The notes: generated from the sequence alone by a model not told the origin. A DNA stretch of 46,167 nucleotides from an uncultured Lachnospiraceae bacterium (GCA_910587105.1 CAJUMB010000025.1:1-46167), one strand, 5' to 3'; positions 24,203 through 33,171 are shown, counted from the stretch's first letter. Numbers and translations are program-made.

Positions 24203-25114
24203 ATGAACGAAAAGTTTGCAAGAATCTTCCCGGCAATGGTAACACCTATGAATCAGGATGGAAGCTTTAATTACGACACAGCGAAAAAACATATGGACTG
24301 GATGATCGAAAACGGCATCACAGGAATGGGCGTGCTTATGGCATCTGGCGAATACCAGAGTGTTACGTTGGAAGAGCACAAAGAATACGTAAATATCATG
24401 GTTCCCTACGCAAAATCAAAAGGGGCTTCCGTGATTGTGGGGTGTTCCAGGGAGCGGGCAGAAGATGCCTGCGAACTTATGAACAATGCGTATGAAGCGG
24501 GAGCCGATGCGGCTATGGTGCTGCCCTCTTTTTACTATCATCAGTCACAGGAGGAAATCATCGACCATTATACATACCTGAATGACCACTCTGATCTGGA
24601 CATTATGGTATACAACAATCCAAATGTTACTTCCGGAATTACAAGAGAGACAATGGCTGAGCTTTACAAGCTTCCCCATGTAAAAATCGTAAAAGACGCT
24701 TCTATGGTAATTGATGTAATGACTGATTTTATCTTCGAAGCGGAAAAACATGATGACACCGCTGTTTTATGTGGGTGCGATTATCTCCTTTATCCGGCAT
24801 ATGCCACAGGAGCCATCGGGTGGATTTCCATGACAGCCAATATTCTTCCAAAGTTATCCGCAGATTTCCACAAGGCTATGATTGTGGACAAGGATTATCA
24901 GAAAGGTCTGGAGCTTTACAAACAGCTTTATCCGGTGGTTAATATGACAGAGCGTTTTCCAAAACCGACTCAGGCGGTAAAATATATCCTGGAAAAGGTA
25001 TACGGGTTTGAAGAGGGTATCTGCCGCCGTCCCCGCCGCGGGTTAAGTGACGAAGAAAAAGAACTGATTCTCCAGTGGAGCGAAATTGAAAGATTATCCA
25101 AGACAAACAAATAA
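24203..25114 (+). CDS. DapA (dihydrodipicolinate synthase) family aldolase/deaminase
   Basis: 303 aa, ATG 24203 with AGGAG seven bases upstream. Class I aldolase fold of the DHDPS/NAL family: RIFPAMVTPMNQDGSFNYDT, GVLMASGEYQSVTLEEHKEY, MVLPSFYYHQSQEEIIDHY, the catalytic Tyr in IMVYNNPNVTSG, and the Schiff-base Lys in VKIVKDAS. The DHDPS Thr-Thr pair (GTTGE) is replaced here by MASGE, so true lysine biosynthesis is unlikely; family members include 2-keto-3-deoxy acid aldolases and pyrroline-4-hydroxy-2-carboxylate deaminase, which partner with amine dehydrogenases like those encoded downstream. Substrate is uncertain. Confidence 0.8.
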   Translation: MNEKFARIFPAMVTPMNQDGSFNYDTAKKHMDWMIENGITGMGVLMASGEYQSVTLEEHKEYVNIMVPYAKSKGASVIVGCSRERAEDACELMNNAYEAGADAAMVLPSFYYHQSQEEIIDHYTYLNDHSDLDIMVYNNPNVTSGITRETMAELYKLPHVKIVKDASMVIDVMTDFIFEAEKHDDTAVLCGCDYLLYPAYATGAIGWISMTANILPKLSADFHKAMIVDKDYQKGLELYKQLYPVVNMTERFPKPTQAVKYILEKVYGFEEGICRRPRRGLSDEEKELILQWSEIERLSKTNK

Positions 25115-25147
25115 TAGATGGTATGAAAAATACAGGAGGAGTTTCCA

Positions 25148-26227
25148 GTGAAACAGACAGAGTATTTGGTGATTGGCGCCGGTATTGTGGGATGCAGCGC
25201 CGCTTATTTCCTGGCAAAGGATAAAAAAGAGGTAATCATTGTTGACAGAACCTATCCGTGCAACGAAGCATCGGGAGTAAATGCCGGGGGACTGGAGCTC
25301 CTCCAGCAGCCTCCCAAATCCCTGCCGCTGCATGTACGGGCGGCAGAATTATGGGATGAGTTCCAGAATAAAGAAGGCATTGATGTGGGATACCACCGGA
25401 CAGGGGGACTGTATTGCATTCTGAAAGAGGAAGACCTGCACATACTGGATGAGCAGGAAGAAAGATTTGCGAAAAATTCTCTTCCCATCCAGCGTCTGAA
25501 TAAAGAGCAGGTGAAAGAGAAAGTTCCTTCCATATGTGATAATGTAATCGCTGCAAATTTCAGCCCCATGTCCGGATATTCCAATCCGCTGAAAGCCGGA
25601 GTTTCTGTCCTTATGGCTGCGAAAAAGCTTGGGGCTGAATTTATGGACCATCAGGCAATCACAAAAATTGAACCAGATGCAGGCGGCGGATATACTGCCT
25701 ATTCGGAAAACGAAGAGTTCCATGCCAGGAAAATTCTCATTGCATGCGGAATCCGTTCCCCCAGGCTGTTAGATCCGCTGGGCGTACATATTGAGCTGGA
25801 AGAAAAGCACAACATGATTACGGTCACAGAAAAAGCGCCCCACTTTATTGATTACACCATTACCACTCCCACCATGACCATGAAGCAGACTGCAGAAGGC
25901 TCCATTCTCATCGGCGGCGGAAGGGAAGGCTATGGGGACCTTGCCGTAAGTGAGCGGAAAGATGTTTCCATCAACGGTCTTTGCTTTAACGTAAGAGAAG
26001 CACAGGATATTATCCCTTCCCTGAAGAAGCTGAGTATTCTCCGCAGCTGGTCCGGGTTTGAAGGATTTACACCAGAGCGGCTTCCATATATTGGGGAAGC
26101 AGAGAAATATCCGGGTATCTATTACGCAGTGACTGGATTCTGCGGGTACTGCATCGGTCCCGCTGCCGCAGAACATGCAATTCGTTGTATGAACGGCCAG
26201 GACTATTTTAAAGTGAAAGAAGCTTAG
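25148..26227 (+). CDS. FAD-dependent oxidoreductase, DAO family (beta subunit-like)
   Basis: 359 aa, GTG 25148 with GGAGGA nine bases upstream. Rossmann FAD motif YLVIGAGIVGCSAAYFLAKD, then SGVNAGGLELLQQPPKSLPL and C-terminal RSWSGFEGFTPERLPYIGEA with GFCGYCIGPAAAEH. This is the architecture of the beta subunits of opine oxidases (OoxB), hydrogen cyanide synthase HcnC and D-hydroxyproline dehydrogenase (LhpB). These subunits oxidise a C-N bond of an amino or imino acid. The alpha, small 2Fe-2S and ferredoxin-type subunits follow, so the enzyme is multisubunit. Confidence 0.82.
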   Translation: MKQTEYLVIGAGIVGCSAAYFLAKDKKEVIIVDRTYPCNEASGVNAGGLELLQQPPKSLPLHVRAAELWDEFQNKEGIDVGYHRTGGLYCILKEEDLHILDEQEERFAKNSLPIQRLNKEQVKEKVPSICDNVIAANFSPMSGYSNPLKAGVSVLMAAKKLGAEFMDHQAITKIEPDAGGGYTAYSENEEFHARKILIACGIRSPRLLDPLGVHIELEEKHNMITVTEKAPHFIDYTITTPTMTMKQTAEGSILIGGGREGYGDLAVSERKDVSINGLCFNVREAQDIIPSLKKLSILRSWSGFEGFTPERLPYIGEAEKYPGIYYAVTGFCGYCIGPAAAEHAIRCMNGQDYFKVKEA

Positions 26228-26238
26228 GAGGAGCAGAT

Positions 26239-26556
26239 ATGTCCAGAATAGAGAATCACATTATTTTGGGTGATCTGGAACAGAAAAAAGAAGTCCAGAT
26301 TACGGTAGACGGAAAAACAATTTCCGCAGTCGAAGGAGAGCCGATTTTGTCAGCCCTCCTGGCAAACGGCATTAAAGTTTCTAATATCAGTCCCAAGCAT
26401 CATGAGCCGAGAGGATATTTCTGCGGAATCGGACGCTGTACAAACTGCGTTATGACAGTGAATGGCGATCCCAATGTGCGGACCTGCATTACTTTGGTGG
26501 AAGATGGAATGGTCGTAGAGACACAGGATGGCCTTGGAAAATGGGAGGAGTCATAA
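26239..26556 (+). CDS. (2Fe-2S)-binding subunit of the FAD/Fe-S dehydrogenase
   Basis: 105 aa, ATG 26239 (GGAGGAG upstream). Small 2Fe-2S ferredoxin-like protein with cysteines in YFCGIGRCTNCVMTV and VRTCIT (pattern Cx4Cx2Cx~12C). Homologous in role to the gamma/N-terminal HcnA or LhpE-type subunits, which carry electrons between flavins. The stop codon overlaps the start of the next gene (TAATG), which indicates translational coupling. Confidence 0.8.
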   Translation: MSRIENHIILGDLEQKKEVQITVDGKTISAVEGEPILSALLANGIKVSNISPKHHEPRGYFCGIGRCTNCVMTVNGDPNVRTCITLVEDGMVVETQDGLGKWEES

Positions 26557-27686
26557 TGGGAAAAGAAGTGGAAATTCTGGTAATCGGCGCTGGCCCGGCA
26601 GGGCTTTCAGCCGCAGTCGAAGCCGCGAAATACGGCGCAGAGGTATTAGTAGTAGATGAAAACAGCAAGCCGGGGGGTCAGCTGTTTAAGCAGATTCATA
26701 AGTTTTTCGGTTCCAGGAGGCACAAAGCAGGCACCAGGGGCATTGATATCGGGACAGAGCTTCTGGCAGAAGTTCAGAAGCTGGGAGTAGAAGTCATGCT
26801 TAACACAACTGCCTACGGCATTTATCCCAATGACGAAGGCGTTGCCCTTGCTGTCAATGGAGAAGAAGGGGTAATTGTCCACCCGAAAAAGGTGATTCTG
26901 GCCACAGGCGCCAGCGAAAATCCTCTGGCATTTCCAGGCTGGACACTTCCAGGTGTTGTGGGGGCAGGCGCCATTCAGACGATGATTAATGTGCACAGGG
27001 TTCCCGTTGGAAAAAAGGTGCTGATGATTGGATCAGGAAATGTGGGTCTGATTGTGTCTTATCAGCTGCTGCAGTCCGGCACAGACGTGGCAGGAATTGT
27101 GGAAGCTGCGCCTGAAATCGGCGGATACGGTGTTCACTCTGCAAAGGTACGCAGAGCAGGCGTTCCCATGTATACAGGCCATACAGTGCTGGAAGCGGTC
27201 TCCAATGATGACCAAAGTGGAATCATAGGCGCGGTCATTGCAAAAGTAGACAGCAGATTCCAGCCAGTCAAAGGAACCGAGCAGTTTATTGAATGTGACA
27301 CCATCGGCATTGCTGTGGGGCTGGCACCAGATATTGCACTGGCATCCATGGCAGATGTTGTCTTTGTAAATGCCAAAAGGCTGGGTTCCCAGGTTCCCAT
27401 GCATGACAGGGATATGATGACAACAAGAGAGGGTATTTACATCGCGGGCGACTCCGCAGGGGTAGAAGAAGCCTCCTCCGCCATCGAGGAAGGCAGGCTG
27501 GCCGGCATCGCGGCGGCACAGGCGCTTGGAAAAATCAGCCGGGAAGAGGGCGAAGAAGCCAAGGCAAATGTCTGGAATTCTTTAAACCAGCTGCGGACAG
27601 GGCCATTCGGCTCTGGACGGGCGGACACAAAAGAACAGATTATAAAACAGATGGAGGAATGGAAGGTGAAGAATCATGCTTGCTAA
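26556..27686 (+). CDS. FAD/NAD(P)-binding subunit of the dehydrogenase (alpha, HcnB/OoxA-like)
   Basis: 376 aa from ATG 26556, overlapping the previous stop; an ATG at 26541 is inside the previous gene. Two Rossmann motifs: ILVIGAGPAGLSAAVEAAKY at the N-terminus (FAD) and VLMIGSGNVGLIVSYQLLQS in the middle (NAD(P)). ATGASENPLAFPGWTLPGVV and IAGDSAGVEEASSAIEEGRL are the conserved C-terminal FAD contact region. In family relatives a BFD-like tail follows; here it is the next gene. Probably passes electrons from the beta subunit to NAD(P) or a ferredoxin. Confidence 0.82.
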   Translation: MGKEVEILVIGAGPAGLSAAVEAAKYGAEVLVVDENSKPGGQLFKQIHKFFGSRRHKAGTRGIDIGTELLAEVQKLGVEVMLNTTAYGIYPNDEGVALAVNGEEGVIVHPKKVILATGASENPLAFPGWTLPGVVGAGAIQTMINVHRVPVGKKVLMIGSGNVGLIVSYQLLQSGTDVAGIVEAAPEIGGYGVHSAKVRRAGVPMYTGHTVLEAVSNDDQSGIIGAVIAKVDSRFQPVKGTEQFIECDTIGIAVGLAPDIALASMADVVFVNAKRLGSQVPMHDRDMMTTREGIYIAGDSAGVEEASSAIEEGRLAGIAAAQALGKISREEGEEAKANVWNSLNQLRTGPFGSGRADTKEQIIKQMEEWKVKNHAC

Positions 27687-28527
27687 GAATGGATATTTAG
27701 AACTTGACGAAATAATGGATATTCCAGGATATCCGGGGACTGAGATTCTGTCTCAGAAAAAATGTGTGGTAATTGAGTGCAGGCAGAATATCCCCTGCAA
27801 TCCCTGCGAAGCAGCCTGTCCCCACCACGCGATCACAGTTGGTGAGCCGATCACCAGCCTTCCTGTTGTGGACCCTGAAAAATGCATTGGCTGTGGTTTA
27901 TGTGTGGCCCAATGTCCGGGCCAGGCATGTTTCCTCGTGGATCAGACAGGAGAAGAATACGATACGGTTACGATTCCTTATGAATATTATCCGCTGCCAA
28001 AAAAAGGCCAGGAGGTTTACGGACTGAGCCGGGCGGGGGAATATCTGGTGAAAGGGGTCGTGGTTCGTACTGTCATGACTAAGAAAAATGACAGAACTGC
28101 TGTTGTAGAAATAAAAGTTCCAAAAGGATACGCAATGAAAGTCCGGGGCATTTCCACTGACGGCAGAAGAACCGCCACAGAAACAGATATACAGCGGCCG
28201 TCTGACGCTGTCCTGGAACAGATAAATGACAATGATATGTATGTATGCCGCTGTGAAGAAATCACCAAGAAAGAAGTCATTGAAGCGGTCCGCAATGGCG
28301 CATCCAGTGTCAATGAGGTAAAACGTCTGCTCAGAACAGGCATGGGGCTCTGCCAGGGACGCAACTGCGCTGTGACCATTGAGAGAATTATCGCCCAGGA
28401 GCTGGGCACTTCACCGGCGCAGGTCCCGAAAGCAACAAAGAGGGGACCGGTGCGTGCCATAAAACTTTCAGGATATACATCTTTGGACATTGAGGCAAAT
28501 GAAGAAATGTTTGAACATGACTGGTAA
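27676..28527 (+). CDS. Ferredoxin/BFD-type iron-sulfur subunit
   Basis: 283 aa, overlapping the previous gene by 11 bp. Two N-terminal 4Fe-4S sets, IPCNPCEAACP and CIGCGLCVAQCPGQAC, then a C-terminal BFD-like 2Fe-2S region with VCRCEEITKKEVIEAV and GMGLCQGRNC. The order is unusual: a di-cluster ferredoxin joined to a BFD domain. BFD domains are usually fused to the alpha subunit in hydroxyproline and opine dehydrogenases, so this looks like a separated electron-transfer subunit, suited to ferredoxin-linked electron disposal in an anaerobe. Confidence 0.8.
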   Translation: MLAKNGYLELDEIMDIPGYPGTEILSQKKCVVIECRQNIPCNPCEAACPHHAITVGEPITSLPVVDPEKCIGCGLCVAQCPGQACFLVDQTGEEYDTVTIPYEYYPLPKKGQEVYGLSRAGEYLVKGVVVRTVMTKKNDRTAVVEIKVPKGYAMKVRGISTDGRRTATETDIQRPSDAVLEQINDNDMYVCRCEEITKKEVIEAVRNGASSVNEVKRLLRTGMGLCQGRNCAVTIERIIAQELGTSPAQVPKATKRGPVRAIKLSGYTSLDIEANEEMFEHDW

Positions 28528-28600
28528 TGGGCACGGCATCCGTATTTAGCAGACGTGCAGGAGGTATTTCTTTCAAAATCCAGGGCCAAAAGGGGGTAAT

Positions 28601-30118
28601 ATGGGTAATATATTTGTAACTTTAGACAATCTGATATGGTCAAATCCCATTATTTTTTTAATCTTGGGGTCAGCTGTCTTCTATACCATACTGTTAAAAG
28701 GAGTTCAGGTCCGCAATATTAAGCATCAGGTCCAGCTGTTGTTCTCATCTAGCGATTCCGATGCGGGTATCTCTCCATTCGCGACTTTTTGCACGGTTAT
28801 CGGATATCGTGTGGGCACCGCCAATGTTGCAGGAGTAGCCGTTGCCATCTGCAGCGGCGGTCCGGGCGCGGTATTCTGGATGCTGGTCACATCTATTCTG
28901 GATACGGCAATTTCTTATGCGGAATGTTCCCTGGGCCAGGTTTATAAGATCAAACAGGATGGAGAATACCGGGGAGGAGCTTATTACTATATTCAAAAAG
29001 GACTGGGTTTGAAAAAGCTGGCATTTCTTTATGCGGCTCTTACCCTGATCTGTGTGCCGATTCTCACGGTGGCGCCCCATGCATTTTCTATTACAAGCGG
29101 ATTTAAGACAAGCCTGGGAATTTCCCAGTATATCACAGGGGCTGTCGCAGCTGTCCTTTTGTTTATCGTTATCTCAGGCGGCATCAGGAGAATTGCGAAA
29201 ACAGCGGAATTTGTGGTTCCGTTTATGACCATTGGATTTGTGATTCTCACCATTGTGATTATTATATTAAATATCAGCATAGTACCGGAGGCACTGGCGC
29301 TGATTGTCAGAAGCGCTTTTGGCATGGATGCTGTTTTCGGCGGTCTGATGGGGACAGCTGTCCTCTGGGGTGTGAAAAGATCTGTAAATTCATCTGGAGC
29401 CGGAATGGGGGAAGCGGTGCCAGCAGCATCTGCTACAGAGTGTGCCCACCCATGTGTGCAGGGACTTGTCAATTCTTTCTCTGTATACATTGACTTGTTT
29501 GTATGTATTTGTACTGCATTAATTATTATTTTAACAGACTGTTTTAATGTACTGGACAGTTCGGGTACATTGATTCATACCAGCAGCGGTTCTGCCCTGA
29601 TTGCGGAACAAACTGCAGAACCTGGCATTGCATGGGCCCAGGAAGCCCTTGACTCTATCTTCCCGGGAGGCATCGGCTCAACAGTACTTGCTTTCTTTTT
29701 GTTCTTCTTTGCTTTTACTACATTATTAAACTACTACTATCAGGGAGAAACCGCAATTGCATACATGCTGAACAGTAAATCCCAGAAAGTGCGCCGCACG
29801 GTAATCTGGGGTCTGCGGATTGTCATGCCTTTGATCTTCTATTACTTTGCGGTACAATCTTCTTCCACAAGCTTTTCCTCGGGAGAACTGGGGGTGGGAC
29901 TTATGGTATGGTTTAACGTAATCATACTCTTGATCATGGCCCCCACAATCAAGAAAGTATATGATGATTACCAAGCTCAGAGAAAAGCAGGGGTCGAAAA
30001 ACCGATTTTTAATCCCCAGAAACTAGGAATTAAAGATGCTGATCTCTGGATGGAGATCAATCAAGATGCCATTGCCAAAATGGAAAACTCCAATGGCATA
30101 GGTGGATGCGGGAGGTGA
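28601..30118 (+). CDS. AGCS family amino acid:Na+ symporter
   Basis: 505 aa, ATG 28601 with AGGGGG six bases upstream. The alanine/glycine:cation symporter signature is visible: ISPFATFCTVIGYRVGTANV, AGVAVAICSGGPGAVFWM, SILDTAISYAECSLGQVYKI, AVLWGVKRSVNSSGAGMGEA and FFFFAFTTLLNYYYQGETAI; about 11 membrane segments. Family transporters take up alanine, glycine and related amino acids with Na+ or H+. Its place behind the amine dehydrogenase genes suggests the operon's substrate enters through it and carries an alpha-amino acid group. Confidence 0.85.
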   Translation: MGNIFVTLDNLIWSNPIIFLILGSAVFYTILLKGVQVRNIKHQVQLLFSSSDSDAGISPFATFCTVIGYRVGTANVAGVAVAICSGGPGAVFWMLVTSILDTAISYAECSLGQVYKIKQDGEYRGGAYYYIQKGLGLKKLAFLYAALTLICVPILTVAPHAFSITSGFKTSLGISQYITGAVAAVLLFIVISGGIRRIAKTAEFVVPFMTIGFVILTIVIIILNISIVPEALALIVRSAFGMDAVFGGLMGTAVLWGVKRSVNSSGAGMGEAVPAASATECAHPCVQGLVNSFSVYIDLFVCICTALIIILTDCFNVLDSSGTLIHTSSGSALIAEQTAEPGIAWAQEALDSIFPGGIGSTVLAFFLFFFAFTTLLNYYYQGETAIAYMLNSKSQKVRRTVIWGLRIVMPLIFYYFAVQSSSTSFSSGELGVGLMVWFNVIILLIMAPTIKKVYDDYQAQRKAGVEKPIFNPQKLGIKDADLWMEINQDAIAKMENSNGIGGCGR

Positions 30119-30122
30119 TAGA

Positions 30123-31607
30123 ATGAAATATTATGTGGGTATTGATATGGGGACTCAGAGCATGCGGGCATACCTTTTCAATCCGGAAGGGGAATTGGCT
30201 GCCGACGCGTCCTGCGAATATCTTCCCGTGTATCCTCAGCCGGGCTGGGCGGAATGTGACGCCAATCTCTGGCTGAATGCATTAAAACAGGTATTGGGGG
30301 AAATAAAAGAAGCCGCACAGATCAGCGGGGAAGAGATTGGAACCATTGCGTTTGCATGTATTGATGCGTCCATCGTTCCTGTAGACGAGGACTGTAATCC
30401 CATTGATCATTGCATTATCTGGATGGACAGCCGCACAGGGGAACAGGCAGATGCATTAAAGAAGGTCATATCAGAGGAGGAAGCGCTGCAGATCTCCGGA
30501 TCTCCCATCACGCCATTCCAGGACGTAACAAAGATTATGTGGCTGAAGAAATATAAACCCCAAGTGTATCAAAGGGCACGTTATTTCTGTGAGGCTGGGT
30601 CTTTTTTCGTGGGCTTTCTGACAGGTACGCCAGTCAACGGCTGGTGCGGTTCTTCCTATACACAGCTTCTGGATATCCGCACAAAAAAGTGGTCCGAAAA
30701 AATCTTTGACGCGGCAGGCATTGATATGGGGAAAGCCTTTTGCACAGCCAGCGCATTTGAGATTGCCGGAACTGTTCTTCCCAGGCGGGCAGAAGAATTT
30801 GGCCTCAGTACAAAGACAAAAGTTGTGGTTGGTGACAGTGACCATGAGATCGCCATGCTGGGATGCGGTCTGACCAAACCGGGACAGATTTTGGATATCA
30901 GCGGCACATCAACCTCCATTGCGGCTTATACCTATGAACCTGTGTATGACCCGGCAGGCACCATGCTGACACATCTTTCGGCAGATGGAACATACTGGAC
31001 ATTGGAAAATGCTTCCCTGATTACCGGGGGAAACCTCCGGTGGTACAAAGACACCATCGCCAGATGCAGTTATGAAGAAATGGATCAGGCGGCTATGGCC
31101 ATTGGGCCTGGTTCTGAAGGCTTGATATTCCTGCCATATCTGCAGGGACAGATCACCCCTGCCGCCAACAGCAGCGCCCGGGGAGTATTTTCAGGCTTAA
31201 CCATGAATCATGCCGTACCTCATATGACACATGCGGTTTATGAAGCCAATGTATTCACAATCCGGGACTGCGTGGAAGTCATCAATCAATCTGTGGGAAC
31301 ACCGGAAATGATTATCGGAACAGGCGGCGGGACAAAATCTGAGCTCTGCAATCAAATGAAGGCGGACTGCCTGGGCATTCCCTTCCAGGTAATGGAATCA
31401 GAAAACGCAACCGGAATTGGAGCCGGAGTCCTTGCCGGAACAGCGGAGGGCCTGTTTGCCAGCGCGGAAGAAGCTGTCAGCCGCTATGTGAAAAAAGGGA
31501 AACTCTATCTGCCGTCAGCTTCGAAAAAGGCGGCTTACGATGAGGCTTATGGGGTATATTTAGAATGCCAGCAGACGTGCCAGAGTCTGTTTGAACGTTA
31601 CAAATGA
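30123..31607 (+). CDS. FGGY family carbohydrate kinase
   Basis: 494 aa from ATG 30123 (GGGAGG eight bases upstream); the upstream in-frame ATG at 30102 lies inside the symporter gene. FGGY fold: YYVGIDMGTQSMRAYLFNPE (phosphate 1), PQPGWAECDANLW, IIWMDSRTGEQADAL, GSSYTQLLDIRTKKWSEKIF, QILDISGTSTSIAAY and EMIIGTGGGTKSELCNQMKA. Closest in pattern to xylulokinase- and ribulokinase-like members, but the sugar specificity cannot be assigned. Last gene of the operon. A sugar kinase at the end of an amino-acid-oxidising operon is the odd element that motivates the conjugate-substrate idea. Confidence 0.85.
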   Translation: MKYYVGIDMGTQSMRAYLFNPEGELAADASCEYLPVYPQPGWAECDANLWLNALKQVLGEIKEAAQISGEEIGTIAFACIDASIVPVDEDCNPIDHCIIWMDSRTGEQADALKKVISEEEALQISGSPITPFQDVTKIMWLKKYKPQVYQRARYFCEAGSFFVGFLTGTPVNGWCGSSYTQLLDIRTKKWSEKIFDAAGIDMGKAFCTASAFEIAGTVLPRRAEEFGLSTKTKVVVGDSDHEIAMLGCGLTKPGQILDISGTSTSIAAYTYEPVYDPAGTMLTHLSADGTYWTLENASLITGGNLRWYKDTIARCSYEEMDQAAMAIGPGSEGLIFLPYLQGQITPAANSSARGVFSGLTMNHAVPHMTHAVYEANVFTIRDCVEVINQSVGTPEMIIGTGGGTKSELCNQMKADCLGIPFQVMESENATGIGAGVLAGTAEGLFASAEEAVSRYVKKGKLYLPSASKKAAYDEAYGVYLECQQTCQSLFERYK

Positions 31608-31755
31608 TTTTCCGTAAGGGTATACGCCGGGGAAAGAACATTCCATAGCACTTTTTGGCAGGCAGATTTGTATTGTACCTTGGAGGGAGCCTGGATACAC
31701 AGAACAGGATAGCATTGCCTGCTGCACGCCCCGCTTTGCGGCACATTTGCTCCTT

Positions 31756-31790
31756 ATATAGCGGTGAGTCATCCTGACCCACCGCTATAT
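31756..31790. terminator. Bidirectional terminator between FGGY kinase and chromate-transporter genes
   Basis: 11-bp stem (ATATAGCGGTG at 31756-31766, CACCGCTATAT at 31780-31790) extended by an inner GTCA/TGAC pairing, lying between convergent operons and overlapping the chrA-like stop codon. Bases 31608-31755 show no gene. Confidence 0.55.
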
Positions 31791-32348
31791 TCCATACACT
31801 GCCATACCGGCAAGGGCGGAGAGCAGAATTAGGGTGATGGGAGATATTACGGTTTTTATCACTTTTTTTGAACCGAAGTATATCACCGACAGGAATACAG
31901 TCAATATGGCCGCCTGTACATTCAGGGAAATACGTTCCGCAGAATGAAAACAGTTCTTCAGAACCATGAACACTCCGGTTGCAAGGATGATACCGGGCAT
32001 ACAGGGCTTCAATCCCTGCAGCACAGCCTGAACATATGCATTCTGCAGCACAGCCCTCAGCAGCACCATAATAAGCAGAATTATGATGAAAGCGGGCAGA
32101 ATGACAGCGAAAGTGGCAATCGCAGAACCGGGGAGACCTGCCTGTGAACTTCCCACATATGTAGCCAGATTCACCATAATCGGTCCCGGTGTACTTTCGC
32201 TGACAGCGATCATATAAGTCAGCATTTCATCATCCAGCCATCCGTAGGACAAGACAATATCCCGTATAAGCGGAATCGCTCCGTACGCTCCTCCGAAAGA
32301 GAACAGGCCTACCTTGAGAAAACCAAGGAACAGTTCCAGATAAATCAT
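31785..32348 (-). CDS. Chromate transporter family protein, half-size (C-terminal partner)
   Basis: 187 aa. Short-chain CHR protein: LFLGFLKVGLFSFGGAYGAI, SESTPGPIMVNLATYVGSSQ and about six membrane segments. The FxGGxYGxIPL and STPGP motifs are conserved in the family. It overlaps the second half-gene by 4 bp, so the two are translationally coupled and would form a heterodimer, as for known split chromate transporters. In anaerobes their physiological anion is uncertain. Convergent with the catabolic operon. Confidence 0.85.
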   Translation of the reverse strand: MIYLELFLGFLKVGLFSFGGAYGAIPLIRDIVLSYGWLDDEMLTYMIAVSESTPGPIMVNLATYVGSSQAGLPGSAIATFAVILPAFIIILLIMVLLRAVLQNAYVQAVLQGLKPCMPGIILATGVFMVLKNCFHSAERISLNVQAAILTVFLSVIYFGSKKVIKTVISPITLILLSALAGMAVYGI

Positions 32349-32920
32349 TTTTCAGCACCTCCGTTCACTATTTTTTCTCTCATCAGAAAGACAGCCAGAC
32401 TTACAGCGGCAGCAGCCAGCATCAAAACGATGGATGAGATATGCAGAGCGAAAATATCAATGATCAGCATGGCAGCAAAGGAACACAGCATGATGATACG
32501 GGTCATGGTGTCCTTCTGCATTTTTGAAATCATTTTGATGGCTGCGTCAAGGATAAGAATACCAACTGCACACTTGATTCCCTGAAAAGCGTGGGACACC
32601 CATGTGATCTCCAGAAAATGGTCAAGATACCTGGAAATCACAAAGATAATGCAGAAAGACGGAAAGACCATCCCAAATGTTGCTGTCACGGCCCCGGGAA
32701 GCCCTTTCTGCCCATATCCCACAAAGGTGGCACAGTTGATGGCAATAGGCCCTGGTGTAGACTCTGCAATAACTGTTACATTCATCATGTCGTCGTGGGT
32801 GATCCACTTCTTTTTCTCTACACATACATTTTCGATCAGAGCAATCATCGCATATCCGCCTCCAAAGGTGAATAAACCGATTTTAGCAAATGCTAAAAAC
32901 AAATCTAATAATATATTCAT
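32345..32920 (-). CDS. Chromate transporter family protein, half-size (N-terminal partner)
   Basis: 191 aa from ATG 32920 (GGAGAG upstream). Same fold: DLFLAFAKIGLFTFGGGYAM, AESTPGPIAINCATFVGYGQ and LPGAVTATFGMVFPSF. The presence of two tandem half-size proteins with opposite topology is the usual short-chain CHR arrangement. A possible TATAAT on the minus strand near 32955 precedes it. Expression is independent of the operon at 23152-31607. Confidence 0.85.
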   Translation of the reverse strand: MNILLDLFLAFAKIGLFTFGGGYAMIALIENVCVEKKKWITHDDMMNVTVIAESTPGPIAINCATFVGYGQKGLPGAVTATFGMVFPSFCIIFVISRYLDHFLEITWVSHAFQGIKCAVGILILDAAIKMISKMQKDTMTRIIMLCSFAAMLIIDIFALHISSIVLMLAAAAVSLAVFLMREKIVNGGAEK

Positions 32921-33171
32921 TTTCTTCTCTCCGGATTTCAATTTATTTAAAGGGATTATACCATGTTTGTGACGGTTTTCATAGACATTGTGTATTAGAA
33001 ACAGCTGCCTGCATCAAATGTATTTCTCTCTGCTGGAGCGAGTCTTAAAAATGCTCTGGAGAAAAGTTTCAGATTCCGGTTTCTAAGGGGAGACCTTTGT
33101 GGTAAACTATAGCAGAAAGATACAATGAAACAGATGTATGGAAAGAAAAAAGCAGAGATTTGGAGGAAAAA

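Noticed and set aside
24203..25114. Annotation as dapA of lysine synthesis
   Set aside because: The DHDPS Thr-Thr motif is replaced and the context is a catabolic operon.
31608..31755. Small ORFs opposite and after the FGGY kinase
   Set aside because: No ribosome sites and no coding pattern; the segment ends in a bidirectional terminator.
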